NCBI GenBank assembly: GCA_017624835.1
Contig: JAGAMG010000043.1
Span: forward strand, 1 to 64,000
Length of the DNA: 64,000 bases
Source: Lachnospiraceae bacterium
GTDB lineage: Bacteria; Bacillota; Clostridia; Lachnospirales; Lachnospiraceae
Direction of reading: 5' to 3'
Numbering within the stretch: the first letter of the stretch is position 1; the number at the start of each line of letters is the position of its first letter. Both the position numbers and the translations under genes were made by a program. Positions 32,843 through 42,453 of the stretch are shown one piece after another. The notes under the pieces are model-generated. The model did not search any database. It saw nothing but the letters and a program-made list of their open reading frames with translations, and had not been told where the DNA came from.

Positions 32843-33178
32843 GCGCAAAAGAAAAACAAGCGCCGCAAAGCGGCATTTGTTTTTCTTGCGCGGTTAACGA
32901 GCAAACGGACTGCGAAGCAGGCCAAAGAGCGCGTAGCGCGGGTTTGCGAGTCTCAACAAGTACACCATTCACCGACCCCAAGCCCCACAACGCATGCAAA
33001 CAGAGCGTAGCGCGGGTTTGCGAGTCTCAACAAGTACACCATTCACCGACTCCAAGCCCCACAACGCATGCAAACAGCGCGTAGCGCGCATTTGCGAGTT
33101 CCCAACAACCACCTTCACGCGCATCCAAGCCCCACAACGCATGCAAACAGCGCGTAGCGCGCATTTGCGAGTTCGCAA
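32843..33178 (+). repeat. Structured repeat array in the aroA leader
   Basis: The first unit holds P1 (32843-32891: GCGCAA and GAAAAACAA arms capped by GCCGC-AAA-GCGGC), P2 GCAAAC (32901-32906) with GTTTGC (32942-32947), P3 around CTGC-GAA-GCAG (32907-32923) and P4 GCGC-GTA-GCGC (32929-32939): the same order as the 21.7-kb element. Three shorter units of 73-74 bp follow, each keeping only a GCAAA.../...TTTGC hairpin over GCG-TA-GCGC. The array ends about 41 bp before the aroA start and, with the cysK promoter region, fills the 555-bp gap 32667-33221. Reading frames through it are not genes. Confidence 0.88.
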
Positions 33179-33221
33179 CAGACATATCAAAATAACAATA
33201 ATACAACAGGAAATAACAAAA

Positions 33222-34589
33222 ATGCAAACATCAACCTACCCCGTCCCAACCATATACGATACACTAACAGCTTCCCCCAGCGAATCCCACCATGCCCCTC
33301 TTCATATCCAGGTTCCCGGCTCCAAAAGCATAACCAACCGTGCCCTGCTACTTGCCACCTTGGCAGAGGGAATGTCCACCCTGCGGGGCGTACTATTCAG
33401 TGACGATTCCAGACATTTCCTGAAATGCATTCAGGATTTAGGCTTCACCACCACAGTGGATGAAACAAACAAAGTCATTACCGTAACCGGTCATGGTGGA
33501 GCTGTTCCCTTGTCCGAAGCCCATCAATACGTGGGCAGTGCCGGAACAGCAGCACGTTTTCTCACTGCCTATCTGGGGATTTCCAACGGCACCTACCATA
33601 TGGATGCTTCAGACCAAATGCGCAAACGCCCCATGGCTCCTTTACTTTCATCCTTACAGGAATTAGGCTGTGAAGTAACCTATGGGCAATCTGCCCCCCA
33701 TACCGGTGGATATTCCCCAACCCGTGAAGGCTACTTTCCCTTCACACTCCGCAGTCACGGCTTTGGCAAAGACTCCATTACCATAAATATTGACCACAGC
33801 AGCCAGTTTTTAAGTGCTCTGCTGATTGCCTCCTGTCTGTCCAAACAAGACTTTACCGTACATACAGAGGGTACCCACGGCATGGCATATATTGAAATGA
33901 CCTGCAAAATGATGGAACAATTTGGTGTTTCTGTAGAAAAAACGGACGATACCACCTTTGTGACCAAGAAAGGGCAATCCTATCAGGCTCTGGATTATCA
34001 GATTGAACCGGATGTATCTGCTGCTTGTTATTTTTATGCTATGGCACCATTATTACATGTACCCGTATTGGTAGAGCATGTACATTTTGATTCCCTGCAG
34101 GGAGATGTGGCATTTATCCATATTTTAGAACAAATGGGCTGTACCGCTCAGGATACCGAAAAAGGCATCCTGGTAACGCCTCCTGAAACTTTAGTATTTC
34201 ATGGGGTAACTGTGGATATGTCCGCCTGCTCCGACCAGGCAATTACTTTAGCAGCCATTGCTCCCTTTGCAGACAGTCCCACCACCATTACCGGCATCGG
34301 TCACATCCGTTTTCAGGAAAGCAACCGTATCAAGGCAATTGTTACGGAGCTTGGTAAAATGGGCATTCGCTGCGAGGAAACAGAAAGCAGTATTACCATC
34401 CATCCCGGGACTCCTAAGGCATCCCTTGTGGACACCTACGATGACCACCGCATGGCAATGGGCTTTTCATTAATCGGTTTGCGTTGCCCCGGTATTGTCA
34501 TTGATAATCCCGGATGTTGCGGCAAAACCTTTGAAAATTACTTTAAGGTATTGGAACAAACCATTAACATCTTAGTAAACAATATCTAA
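33222..34589 (+). CDS. aroA: 5-enolpyruvylshikimate-3-phosphate synthase
   Basis: 455 residues from the ATG at 33222, about 25 residues longer than usual at the N-terminus. An upstream in-frame extension (from 32994) is encoded by the repeat array and is rejected. Motifs: PGSKSITNRALLLATLAEG, GSAGTAARFLTA, DASDQMRKRPMAPLL, QFLSALLIA, and DDHRMAMGFSL near the end. It joins phosphoenolpyruvate and shikimate-3-phosphate in the shikimate pathway. No other aro gene is adjacent. A weak AGGAAA ribosome binding site precedes the ATG, and the structured leader may affect expression. No clear terminator follows in the plus direction. Confidence 0.94.
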   Translation: MQTSTYPVPTIYDTLTASPSESHHAPLHIQVPGSKSITNRALLLATLAEGMSTLRGVLFSDDSRHFLKCIQDLGFTTTVDETNKVITVTGHGGAVPLSEAHQYVGSAGTAARFLTAYLGISNGTYHMDASDQMRKRPMAPLLSSLQELGCEVTYGQSAPHTGGYSPTREGYFPFTLRSHGFGKDSITINIDHSSQFLSALLIASCLSKQDFTVHTEGTHGMAYIEMTCKMMEQFGVSVEKTDDTTFVTKKGQSYQALDYQIEPDVSAACYFYAMAPLLHVPVLVEHVHFDSLQGDVAFIHILEQMGCTAQDTEKGILVTPPETLVFHGVTVDMSACSDQAITLAAIAPFADSPTTITGIGHIRFQESNRIKAIVTELGKMGIRCEETESSITIHPGTPKASLVDTYDDHRMAMGFSLIGLRCPGIVIDNPGCCGKTFENYFKVLEQTINILVNNI

Positions 34590-34635
34590 AACTTATCCAT
34601 TCGCAGCAAGCCGACAGTCTCAAACACTCTGTACC

Positions 34636-34682
34636 AAAAAGGCGCGTTACCGCCCTGCCCCAAGGGCAATCAGTAACGCGCC
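34636..34682 (-). terminator. Terminator overlapping the 3-prime end of the lspA-type gene
   Basis: Stem GGCGCGTTAC (34673-34682) with GTAACGCGCC (34641-34650) and an inner GCCC/GGGC pairing, followed on the minus strand by TTTTTGG. The first arm is coding sequence for the last residues and the second arm starts at the stop codon. Confidence 0.8.
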
Positions 34683-35105
34683 TATCATAATGCAAAAATC
34701 GGAAACATTAAACACAATTTTTCTAAGTCCCTTCCATTTCACATTAAAGCTCACATAATCCACTACATATTTTCGTTTTAACCGGTCATAGGTATTGCTA
34801 AATCCGCCTCCCAATAACAGGGATAAGCCCACACGAAGCAAATGATTTCCATGCTGCCCGAAGCTTAATATGAAAAACATCAAGGCACAAACCACCAACA
34901 GCGCAGAAAATACTGCCACTACAGGACGCCTTTTTTCTCCAAAATTGAGCACCATCCCCTTATTATGATGTCTGCGAAGCAAAAGCATTCCTCCTGCAAG
35001 CTTCCGCTCACTGCCTTCCACCACATTTTTTTCAATCTGATTTTTTATCCACAAATCCCCAAAGAAAATTCCTGCAATAATTCCAATACATATGCCGATT
35101 ATCAT
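34647..35105 (-). CDS. lspA: Signal peptidase II-like membrane protease
   Basis: 152 residues, four predicted membrane helices. The catalytic Asp pair of LspA is present: Asp107 in GGFSNTYDR and Asp136 in FNVSDF, with VVDYVSF between. LspA removes lipoprotein signal peptides after lipidation. It starts 3 bp after the stop of an XRE-type membrane regulator, so it is co-expressed with it and not with the usual rluD or ileS neighbours. It may be a second, regulated paralogue; whether a housekeeping copy exists elsewhere cannot be seen. The terminator folds over its own stop codon. Confidence 0.85.
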   Translation of the reverse strand: MIIGICIGIIAGIFFGDLWIKNQIEKNVVEGSERKLAGGMLLLRRHHNKGMVLNFGEKRRPVVAVFSALLVVCALMFFILSFGQHGNHLLRVGLSLLLGGGFSNTYDRLKRKYVVDYVSFNVKWKGLRKIVFNVSDFCIMIGALLIALGAGR

Positions 35106-35108
35106 ATC

Positions 35109-36113
35109 TTATACTTCCTTACGTTTTCCTGCAACTACCGCTCTTAAAATACCCATCAAAGCAGCAAACAACACACCTGCAATGGGCCATACAATCCAGG
35201 AAATCCCCCAATTATTCTGAGTAAAGCTGATGCCCAAATATATGGCTGTGGCAATACACCAATATACTCCGGGTACAAATCCCATACTACGCTCAAAATC
35301 CTTATTTAAGGACTTTTTCTCCTCAGTAAAATCGCCCTCCTGAAGAAGCTTCTGGTAGCTGCCATAAATCACGCCGGACCACACAAAGAACCATACTGCA
35401 AAAGCTATCAATGCCAGCAAAACACCCACGCAGACTACCACCGGGAAACCGTCACCAACAATACTTCCTGTTACAATCAGGGGAGCCACACCTAAAATAC
35501 AGCTTACTACGCCAATTGTAATGCAGGTATAAAAAGGCTTCTCAAAATCCTTTTTCTTTTTTTGTACAATACCGGCAACACCATATTGCAGAGAAATAAT
35601 TTCTTTTTCCAAATAAGTATATTTCCCCATTCGAAGTCCGCTGATTATCATAACAGCCACTGCAATGGCAATCATCGTTAAAAGAGTCCCCATACCAATG
35701 GCTCCTGCCATTTCTTCTGACAAAGCAGCCACCTTATAATCGGAAACACCTCCTAATATAATAAGAGGAATGGGGGACAAGACACAAAGGGACACTGCCG
35801 GTGCCAGCTTCTTTGCAAAGTTTCTGCTTTCTTCCATATATTCATTGGCCAGTTCCACGGACACGCTATGTACCTCCTGGGGCTCATCATCCGTTTCCGA
35901 ATAAGTCACAATCTCCATTTCATCCTTTAATAAGTAATCCGTGCTGACACCGAAGAGGGAACTCATCTTTATAATCTTATCCAAATCAGGAATGGATGCA
36001 CCGCTCTCCCATTTGGATACGGATTGTCTGGATATGCCAAGCTGATCTGCCAGCTCCTCCTGAGACCACCCGCTTTTCTTACGAAGATTCATTATTTTTT
36101 CTGCTAAAATCAT
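35109..36113 (-). CDS. XRE-family regulator with C-terminal membrane domain
   Basis: 334 residues. Residues 5-65 are an XRE helix-turn-helix (LRKKSGWSQEELADQLGISR in part, QSVSKWESG); residues about 100-325 contain six or seven membrane helices separated by a KKKK basic loop near 185. This layout suggests a DNA-binding protein tethered to the membrane that senses envelope state. It is followed at once by the LspA-like gene. The upstream region carries repeated GTTG/CAAC half-sites, likely its own operator. Target genes beyond this pair are unknown. Confidence 0.82.
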   Translation of the reverse strand: MILAEKIMNLRKKSGWSQEELADQLGISRQSVSKWESGASIPDLDKIIKMSSLFGVSTDYLLKDEMEIVTYSETDDEPQEVHSVSVELANEYMEESRNFAKKLAPAVSLCVLSPIPLIILGGVSDYKVAALSEEMAGAIGMGTLLTMIAIAVAVMIISGLRMGKYTYLEKEIISLQYGVAGIVQKKKKDFEKPFYTCITIGVVSCILGVAPLIVTGSIVGDGFPVVVCVGVLLALIAFAVWFFVWSGVIYGSYQKLLQEGDFTEEKKSLNKDFERSMGFVPGVYWCIATAIYLGISFTQNNWGISWIVWPIAGVLFAALMGILRAVVAGKRKEV

Positions 36114-36234
36114 TTGTTCTTCTTTCCTTTCTACAATTCCTTATATTTGTTTTTAATCTGTGTTCCTTTTGACAGGCTCTGTGCGATACAGCTCCTGCAC
36201 ACGATATCGTTGTAGAAATCCTAGCAAAATTCAC

Positions 36235-36296
36235 GGTTGACAACCACCAATTGCGCTGTAAAATTTGTCAACTATTGGTTGCAACTACCGGTTGCC
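36235..36296. promoter_or_regulatory. Cluster of GTTG/CAAC inverted repeats between XRE gene and chemoreceptor
   Basis: GGTTGACAACC (36235-36245), TTGTCAAC (36265-36272), GGTTGCAACT (36278-36287) and CCGGTTGCC (36288-36296) lie within 62 bp. The first three are GTTG-N0/1-CAA palindromes or near-palindromes. They sit 120-180 bp upstream of the XRE gene in a 393-bp intergenic stretch (36114-36506), a likely autoregulatory operator. The rest of the gap is A/T-rich and should hold the chemoreceptor promoter, which I cannot place exactly. Confidence 0.5.
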
Positions 36297-36506
36297 ATAC
36301 CTGTTTCAAGCATTTTTATTCTAAATTATTCTTTTCTTAGAGTCAATATAATGTGGTTTTTATTCTTACATGTACAAGATTTTCTTTTTTTGCAGAAAAA
36401 GTGAATTTCACAACATGAATTTTCTGACTTTTCCTTGTTTTATTTTTTAAATTATGTTAAAATATTATCACTTCAAGAAACTACATAAGATTAAGGAGTG
36501 ATGGAC

Positions 36507-38219
36507 ATGAAGAAAAAAATATCGTTCTCTATTAAAGCAAAACTCTTGTCAATGATACTGATTCCCCCTATTATCCTAAGTGTAACACTTACCTACATGG
36601 CTACCACTAATATAAAAGCAGGTATGCAGGATGAAGCATTTAACGGATTGAGAGGTATGGCTCATTCCATTCAGCAGATTTATTCCTCTATTGATGCAGG
36701 CGACTACACTGCTGATGCAAACGGAAATGTAATGAAGGGGGCTTTACAGATTTCCGGTAATTATGCCATTGTAGATAATTTGAAAGCATCAACTCATTAT
36801 GATGTAACCATCTTTTATGGGGACACTCGTGTGACCACCTCTTTAACGGACGCTTCCGGCAATCGTCTGGTGGGTACTCAGGCCTCTGAAGTTGTAATTC
36901 AAAATGTTTTAAATGGCGGAAATGAATATTCCGACCCTGCCGTTGTAATTAATAATACCCCTTACTATGGTTACTATGTACCCATTACTCAGAACGGTTC
37001 TGTAGTAGGTATGGCATTTGCAGGTGCTCCCAGTACCGAGGTAAATGCTTTTATCCAGCAAAAAACTACTGCGATTGTAACTATTTGTATAACCGTATTA
37101 GCAGTTATTGTTGTATTAGGTTTTATATTTGCAATGTCCATGGCAAAGGCTATCCAAAAAGCTGAAAGCGTTATTTCTGAAATGGGCAAAGGTAATTTGA
37201 AAGTAACCGTAGATGAAAAAACTAAGAAACGTGGTGATGAATTAGGTTCCATGACCCGTGAAATGGAAAACTTCATCCATCAGTTATCCGGTGTAATTAC
37301 CAATATCAAACAGTCCTCCAGTGTTCTGTTTACCTCCGGTACTTCCTTGGAAGAAATGGCTACCCAAAGCAGCAATACCACTGATGAAATCAGTAAGGCT
37401 GTAGAAGGTGTCAGCCGAGGTGCCAACAGTCAGGCAGAAGAAACCGAAACTGCTTCCCGTAGTGTGGAAGAAATGGGTGATGTTATTACAGAAATCGTAG
37501 GAAGCGTAGATCATTTAGGACAGGCCTCCCTTGATATGAAGGATGCCAGCGATGCTTCCACAGAAATTATTATTGAGCTTAGTGAGTCCAATGATAAAAC
37601 CACTGCTGCAATCGGCAAGATTGGGGAACAGGTTTACTCCACCAATAATTCCGTACAGGAAATCCAGAAGGCTGTGGAAATCATTACCTCCATTGCAGAA
37701 GAAACCAATCTGCTTTCCTTAAATGCAAGTATTGAGGCTGCAAGAGCAGGCGAGCACGGCAGAGGCTTCGCAGTAGTTGCTTCCCAGATTCAGAAGCTGG
37801 CAGAGGAATCCAACCGTTCCGCATTGGAAATCACACAGATTATCAATGGTCTGTTAAAGGAATCCGAAACCACCGTTCAGGTTATGGATGAAGTAAATAT
37901 TATTGTCAAAGAACAGCAGGTCAAATTGGAGCAGACCAAGGAAAAATTCAAGCAGGTTGCTGCCGGTGTTGATTCCACCAGAAATGAGACCGAATTAATT
38001 CAGAAGCAAACCGCAATCTGCGACAATGCTCGTGGACAGATTATTGATGTTATCGCTAACCTCTCCGCTATTTCTGAAGAAAATGCTGCAAGCACCGAAG
38101 AAACCACTGCTGCTATGGAAGAATTAAATGCAATGCTGAACCTTTTGGCAGAATCCTCCAAGGAACTGCTTGAGCTGGCTACAGAACTGGATAAGAGCAT
38201 GGAATTCTTCAATATATAA
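36507..38219 (+). CDS. Methyl-accepting chemotaxis protein with Cache-type sensor
   Basis: 570 residues from the ATG at 36507, with AAGGAG 8 bases upstream; the GTG (36498) and ATG (36501) lie too near that site. Membrane helices at about 12-35 and 190-212 flank an extracellular single-Cache-like domain (about 40-185). A HAMP domain follows (to about 265), then a signalling coil with the hairpin tip [28 protein letters not shown]. It senses an extracellular ligand and signals to CheA. No other chemotaxis gene is nearby; orphan receptors are common in motile Lachnospiraceae. Confidence 0.92.
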   Translation: MKKKISFSIKAKLLSMILIPPIILSVTLTYMATTNIKAGMQDEAFNGLRGMAHSIQQIYSSIDAGDYTADANGNVMKGALQISGNYAIVDNLKASTHYDVTIFYGDTRVTTSLTDASGNRLVGTQASEVVIQNVLNGGNEYSDPAVVINNTPYYGYYVPITQNGSVVGMAFAGAPSTEVNAFIQQKTTAIVTICITVLAVIVVLGFIFAMSMAKAIQKAESVISEMGKGNLKVTVDEKTKKRGDELGSMTREMENFIHQLSGVITNIKQSSSVLFTSGTSLEEMATQSSNTTDEISKAVEGVSRGANSQAEETETASRSVEEMGDVITEIVGSVDHLGQASLDMKDASDASTEIIIELSESNDKTTAAIGKIGEQVYSTNNSVQEIQKAVEIITSIAEETNLLSLNASIEAARAGEHGRGFAVVASQIQKLAEESNRSALEITQIINGLLKESETTVQVMDEVNIIVKEQQVKLEQTKEKFKQVAAGVDSTRNETELIQKQTAICDNARGQIIDVIANLSAISEENAASTEETTAAMEELNAMLNLLAESSKELLELATELDKSMEFFNI

Positions 38220-38250
38220 GCACCTTTGTCGCCGCTAGGCGCACTTACAT

Positions 38251-38280
38251 AAAAAGCTGCCTCCCGCGAGGCAGCTTTTT
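38251..38280. terminator. Bidirectional terminator
   Basis: Perfect stem AAAAAGCTGCCTC / GAGGCAGCTTTTT with a 4-base loop, between the convergent chemoreceptor and dipeptidase genes. Confidence 0.95.
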
Positions 38281-38290
38281 CATGTCTTTA

Positions 38291-39034
38291 TTAAAGTTTA
38301 TCCCTTATCTTTTGGCACTCATTACAAATCTCCATTTCAGAAATCTCATACACTCCTGCATAAATAGCCGGTTTACCTGTCTTGTCCGACCAAAGCCTAT
38401 CCCCATAATTAAAATGCCACCACTCGGAAGCGATACCTGTAAATCCGGCTTCCAGCATAGCCCTACGTAATATTCTGCGGTTTTTCCGTATTTGTTCCAC
38501 TTTCACAGGCTCTGCCACCGCAGCCTCATTCTTTTCCAGGGCATCCTCTTCATAATAGGCCGCATAGGCTTTGGGAGAAATTGAGTCAAATTCCGTACCC
38601 ATATCCAACTCCTGCCCCTGTGCATCAAGCAAAGTCACATCCACTGCCCCACCTGTAGTATGGGTAGGAAGATAGGTTCTGTCAGGATTCGGAAGTGCAA
38701 TATATTCTGTTATAATAGCTCTCTGCTCCTCCTCGGAAGCATTTTCCAAATGAAACTGCTCAATAATTTGCTTCCTATATACATAGTATAATTCTTCCTG
38801 AAGCTTAAAGGGTCTCCATGCATCCCAGATTCTAAGTGTATACCCCTCCGGTAACAGTGACTGTGCCTTTAACAGCCTTTCATAAACCGACTTACGCACA
38901 AAACACCTGCTCTCACTCCACTTCATTCCCAATAGCGGATATTGCATTTTAATATCAATTCCTGACTTTGGCAATACTTCTACAAAGGGTTCCTTGTTAA
39001 ACCGGGGGGAATTTTTCCTATTATTGTTTTCCAT
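38291..39034 (-). CDS. D-alanyl-D-alanine dipeptidase (VanX/DdpX type)
   Basis: 247 residues, a cytoplasmic-type M15D peptidase with no signal peptide. Zinc and catalytic residues are visible: HTTGGAVDVTL (His and Asp ligands of the S/T-x-H-x-x-G-x-x-x-D motif) and SEWWHFNYGD (catalytic Glu, His ligand); RIWDAWRP holds the stabilising Arg. It hydrolyses free D-Ala-D-Ala, giving vancomycin resistance only together with VanH/VanA, which are absent here, so recycling of cell-wall dipeptide is more likely. It starts 4 bp after the stop of the dus gene and is coupled to it. Confidence 0.88.
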   Translation of the reverse strand: MENNNRKNSPRFNKEPFVEVLPKSGIDIKMQYPLLGMKWSESRCFVRKSVYERLLKAQSLLPEGYTLRIWDAWRPFKLQEELYYVYRKQIIEQFHLENASEEEQRAIITEYIALPNPDRTYLPTHTTGGAVDVTLLDAQGQELDMGTEFDSISPKAYAAYYEEDALEKNEAAVAEPVKVEQIRKNRRILRRAMLEAGFTGIASEWWHFNYGDRLWSDKTGKPAIYAGVYEISEMEICNECQKIRDKL

Positions 39035-39038
39035 TCTC

Positions 39039-40007
39039 TCATTGTACTCCTCGAAACATAGCCTTCACATAGCTTTCATACTCTGCACAGGAATTTATCT
39101 TTCTCAGCTTCTTTTCATGCTTTGCAGCATCAGGGAAGCTGTGAACCATATAATGCCACAGTTCCTTCATTTTAAACAAAATATTTCTGTCACCAAACTG
39201 GATTGCCTGATAGCCTGCATACACTTCATCATGAAAGGCCTGTAACCGTTGATAATCCCCCGTAACCAAACCACTCTTGCCAGCCTCAACAGCCCTATTT
39301 GCCTCAGCCTCTTTTATCTGCGTAACTAAGCCCGGATTGGCAATAACCCCCCGTCCCAGCATCACACTTTCCAGCTCAGGAAAGGTGTCTTGCAGTCGAA
39401 AATAATCCTCCACAGTAAAAATATCTCCATTATAGCACACAGGATTTTTACTTTCCTTAAGCGCCATACCAAAGGCTTCCCAATTGGGGCTATTCTTATA
39501 AAAATCCTCTCTCACTCTGGCGTGAACAATTAATTTCTCCAAGGGATACTTGTTATAAATTTTCAGCAAATCCTCCCATTCCTCAGGCTTCTCCATTCCA
39601 AGTCTTGTCTTAATGGATATTTTTACTTCTGACTTTTCAAAAATTTCTGATAAAAATTTATCCAGACGCATGGGGTCTTCCAGCATTCCTGCCCCCTTTG
39701 CCTTGGTAGTCACAGTACCGGAGGGACAACCTGCATTCAGATTAATTTCTCCATATCCCAAGTCCTTTAGTTTTTTTGCCGCACGCAAAAAATCCTCCGA
39801 AGAATTGGTAAGCACTTGGGGTATTACCCTAATCCCCTCATTGTTTAATGGTGAAATCTCCTGTTTTTCCTTATGATTAAATTCCTTTTCCTTATGAAGA
39901 GAGAGAAAAGGCGTATAATACCTGTCAACTTTACCAAAATGATGAGCATAGGCATTTCTGTATATGTAAGTGGTAATCCCTTCCAAGGGTGCTAATTCAA
40001 AAATCAT
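39039..40007 (-). CDS. dus: tRNA-dihydrouridine synthase
   Basis: 322 residues from the ATG at 40007. A longer start at 40034 has no ribosome binding site, and the family N-terminus APLEGIT fits the shorter form. FMN barrel with the catalytic Cys in LNAGCPSGTVTTKAKGAGML near residue 90, VHARVREDFY near 165, and VMLGRGVIANPGL near 220. It reduces uridine in tRNA D-loops using NADPH. It lies downstream of the decayed GH51 gene and upstream of the dipeptidase. Confidence 0.9.
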   Translation of the reverse strand: MIFELAPLEGITTYIYRNAYAHHFGKVDRYYTPFLSLHKEKEFNHKEKQEISPLNNEGIRVIPQVLTNSSEDFLRAAKKLKDLGYGEINLNAGCPSGTVTTKAKGAGMLEDPMRLDKFLSEIFEKSEVKISIKTRLGMEKPEEWEDLLKIYNKYPLEKLIVHARVREDFYKNSPNWEAFGMALKESKNPVCYNGDIFTVEDYFRLQDTFPELESVMLGRGVIANPGLVTQIKEAEANRAVEAGKSGLVTGDYQRLQAFHDEVYAGYQAIQFGDRNILFKMKELWHYMVHSFPDAAKHEKKLRKINSCAEYESYVKAMFRGVQ

Positions 40008-40078
40008 TCTTTCAGCAAACCTTTCTTCTTGCATCGATATTCAAATCCACATCCAACTTTATGTAGCAGAAAACAGTA

Positions 40079-42441
40079 TCAGGAAAATAGTAATACTGTT
40101 ACCGAATGTGGCGCAAAGGTATAAAGCAGACTATTCTCCACAACCTCTGCCTCCTGTTGTACCGGCACTACCCTATCGGGATGTTCAAAGGTATTTTCTG
40201 CGGTCAAGGCAGGTGCAGTTAAGCTTATAATATCTACAGCATGCTTCTGTGTGGCTGCATTTTCTACCCTGTTGCAATCAGTAGTCTCTTTTGTTTCTGC
40301 CAGACAAATTTTTGTTTCTTTTGCCTCTCCCGTCAGATTTACCACCTTTAAAATGGTTTTCTTCGTCTGTTCATCCACACTGGCAGCTATATATAATTCT
40401 TCTAACTCCGGCAATCTATCCACAATATCATTGTAAATTTCGCCATTAACAAAGGTTCGGATATGACGTCCGCAAACCTCCAGACGCAGACGGTATTCCA
40501 TATCCTCCACATGGAAGATTCTATGGGAAATAGCTGAACCTCTGCCATTGAAATTTCTGTCAGATTACAATCCCAATTATCCCAGCCGCCAAATTCCCAT
40601 AAAATCGAATTGTCGGAATCCTTCTTTCCAAAATAGATTTTCAGTCCCTTCCTGCCCGCACTTCGTTTAAACGAAAACTCAAGGGAATAATTATCACAGG
40701 CAGCTTCCGTCAAATAATTCTCCACATTCTCCTTATCCACCATGAAATCAGGTAGCTTGCGACTCTCTCCTGTTGCCGTATTGGTAAAGGTAATATCCCA
40801 AATCCTACCTTCCACATCATTTCCCATAATGGTAATATCGCCATGAAGTGCCGGGTTATCCGTCAAAACAATCACCTCGTCCAAATCGGAAGTACTGTAT
40901 GCCACTTCAGCCGTTCCCTGATTGCTCATAAACAGCTTCTGTACATAATAATTAGGGGTTTTCAGTATGCGATGATTGTCAAACCACAGCATGTCCGGTT
41001 TCCAGTTTACATAATCCACATTACACAGCATGGGGGCATAACATGCCAATGCCACCGCCTTTGCCTTTTCTAAATGAGTCATATAAGCTGCTTCCACCAG
41101 CGCATTATAAAAGGTATTTCCCCAGGACGCATATCCCCCCAAAAACACCTTAGGACCCTTCTCATCAAAATCATCATAATGATGCATATTTGCCAAAAAC
41201 CACTCAGGGGAAGAATAGTAATGCTCGTCCACCAAATCTGAGCCATATTTGCGAGCAGAATTCCAACCATCCTCATAGCCTTCTCCCACGGAAAACGGTC
41301 CGGCTGTATTAATCAGCTTTATTTCCGGATATTTGGCACGAATAGCATTATGAAAATAGGGATATCTTTCAAAAAAGCCCTCACCGATTTCCTCGTTTCC
41401 GATTCCCAGATACTCCAAGCCAAAGGACTCGGGATGTCCCATCCCGGCTCGAACGGCCCCCCATTTGCTATCTGCTGTTCCGTTGGCAAATTCCACTAAA
41501 TCAAGAGCTTCCTGTACCCATTCCTGCAAATCCTCCATGGGCACGCCCTCCCCCTTGTGAGGATTAAACCCCCCCGGCAATACCGGCAGGGGTTTTGCTC
41601 CTATTTCCTCGCAAAAGCAGAAATACTCATAATATCCTAATCCCAAGGTCTGATTATAACGCCAATTATTTCTCCAAGTGGGGCGTTCCTCCACAGGTCC
41701 CAAGGTTCTGCGCCAACGATACATGGAATTTCTATCCTTGTCATTTAAGCTTCCGTCATGCACCAGACAACCTCCCGGGAAACGCATAAACTTAGGCTTC
41801 ATTTCCTGCAGAGCCTCTGCAATATCCCTGCGAAGCCCGCCCTTTTTGCCTAGAAAGGTATCCTGCGGAAACAGGGATACCATATCCAAATCATACACAC
41901 CCTCTTCAAAAGTAAGTACCAAGCGACCTTCATAGGTAGTCTCAGTAGCAGTTAGTACAAGCTCATATTTATACCAATCACCTACATCACTGAGTTCCTT
42001 TTCCTTTCCAACCATTAATGCAGCTTCTGCACACAATTTACCCTCATCTGTTCTGACTGCTATTGTGATTTTTGCAGAGATTGTAGTTCTCAAATAAACA
42101 GAAAAATCATAATTCTTTCCGGCTTCCACATAAATGCCTGAATTATACCCCTGATTCCTAATGCAGCTACCCTTTTTTGCCTCTACATGCAGATAATGGG
42201 TATTTTCTTTATTTAAAGGATTTCCGGTTTCAACACTCCAAACAAGATTATCCGATTTTTCCCATGCTGTCAGACTATGGTATTCCGGTTTATCCACTTC
42301 ACAAAATTCAAAGGAACGGTTCTGTACCAGCTCCCCATACAAACCACCATCCGCTGCATGATTAATATCCTCAAAGAAAAGACCATATAAATCCCCTAAT
42401 TCTTTATAGCCTTCCTGCTGATATATGGTAATTGTTTTCAT
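40079..42441 (-). pseudogene. Long GH51-type arabinofuranosidase, nucleophile lost and frameshifted
   Basis: The main frame (42441 to about 40550) encodes about 630 residues: start region LYGLFFEDINHAADGGLYGE, a CBM-like insert (about 80-190), MRFPGGC, acid/base Glu350 in GIGNEE. At residue 436, where long GH51 enzymes carry the nucleophile Glu in V-F-x-[GS]-E-Y-A, the codon is GGA, giving VFLGGYAS. After NLTEIS (about 40546-40556) the homologous sequence continues in another frame (NGRGSAISHR, LEVCGRHIRTFVNG) to the stop at 40079, so one base is missing or two are extra. Two independent lesions indicate decay, although sequencing error could explain the frameshift alone. A good GGAGGAG site is retained. 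The intact short GH51 at 10.7 kb may substitute. Confidence 0.85.
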
Positions 42442-42453
42442 AATAAGCTCCTC

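Noticed and set aside
32994-33221. N-terminal extension of AroA by about 76 residues
   Set aside because: Encoded by the structured repeat array, not present in EPSP synthases, and the internal ATG at 33222 gives the family N-terminus.
38291-39034. Vancomycin resistance cluster because of the VanX-type dipeptidase
   Set aside because: No VanH, VanA/B ligase or VanRS genes nearby; the neighbour is a tRNA-dihydrouridine synthase.
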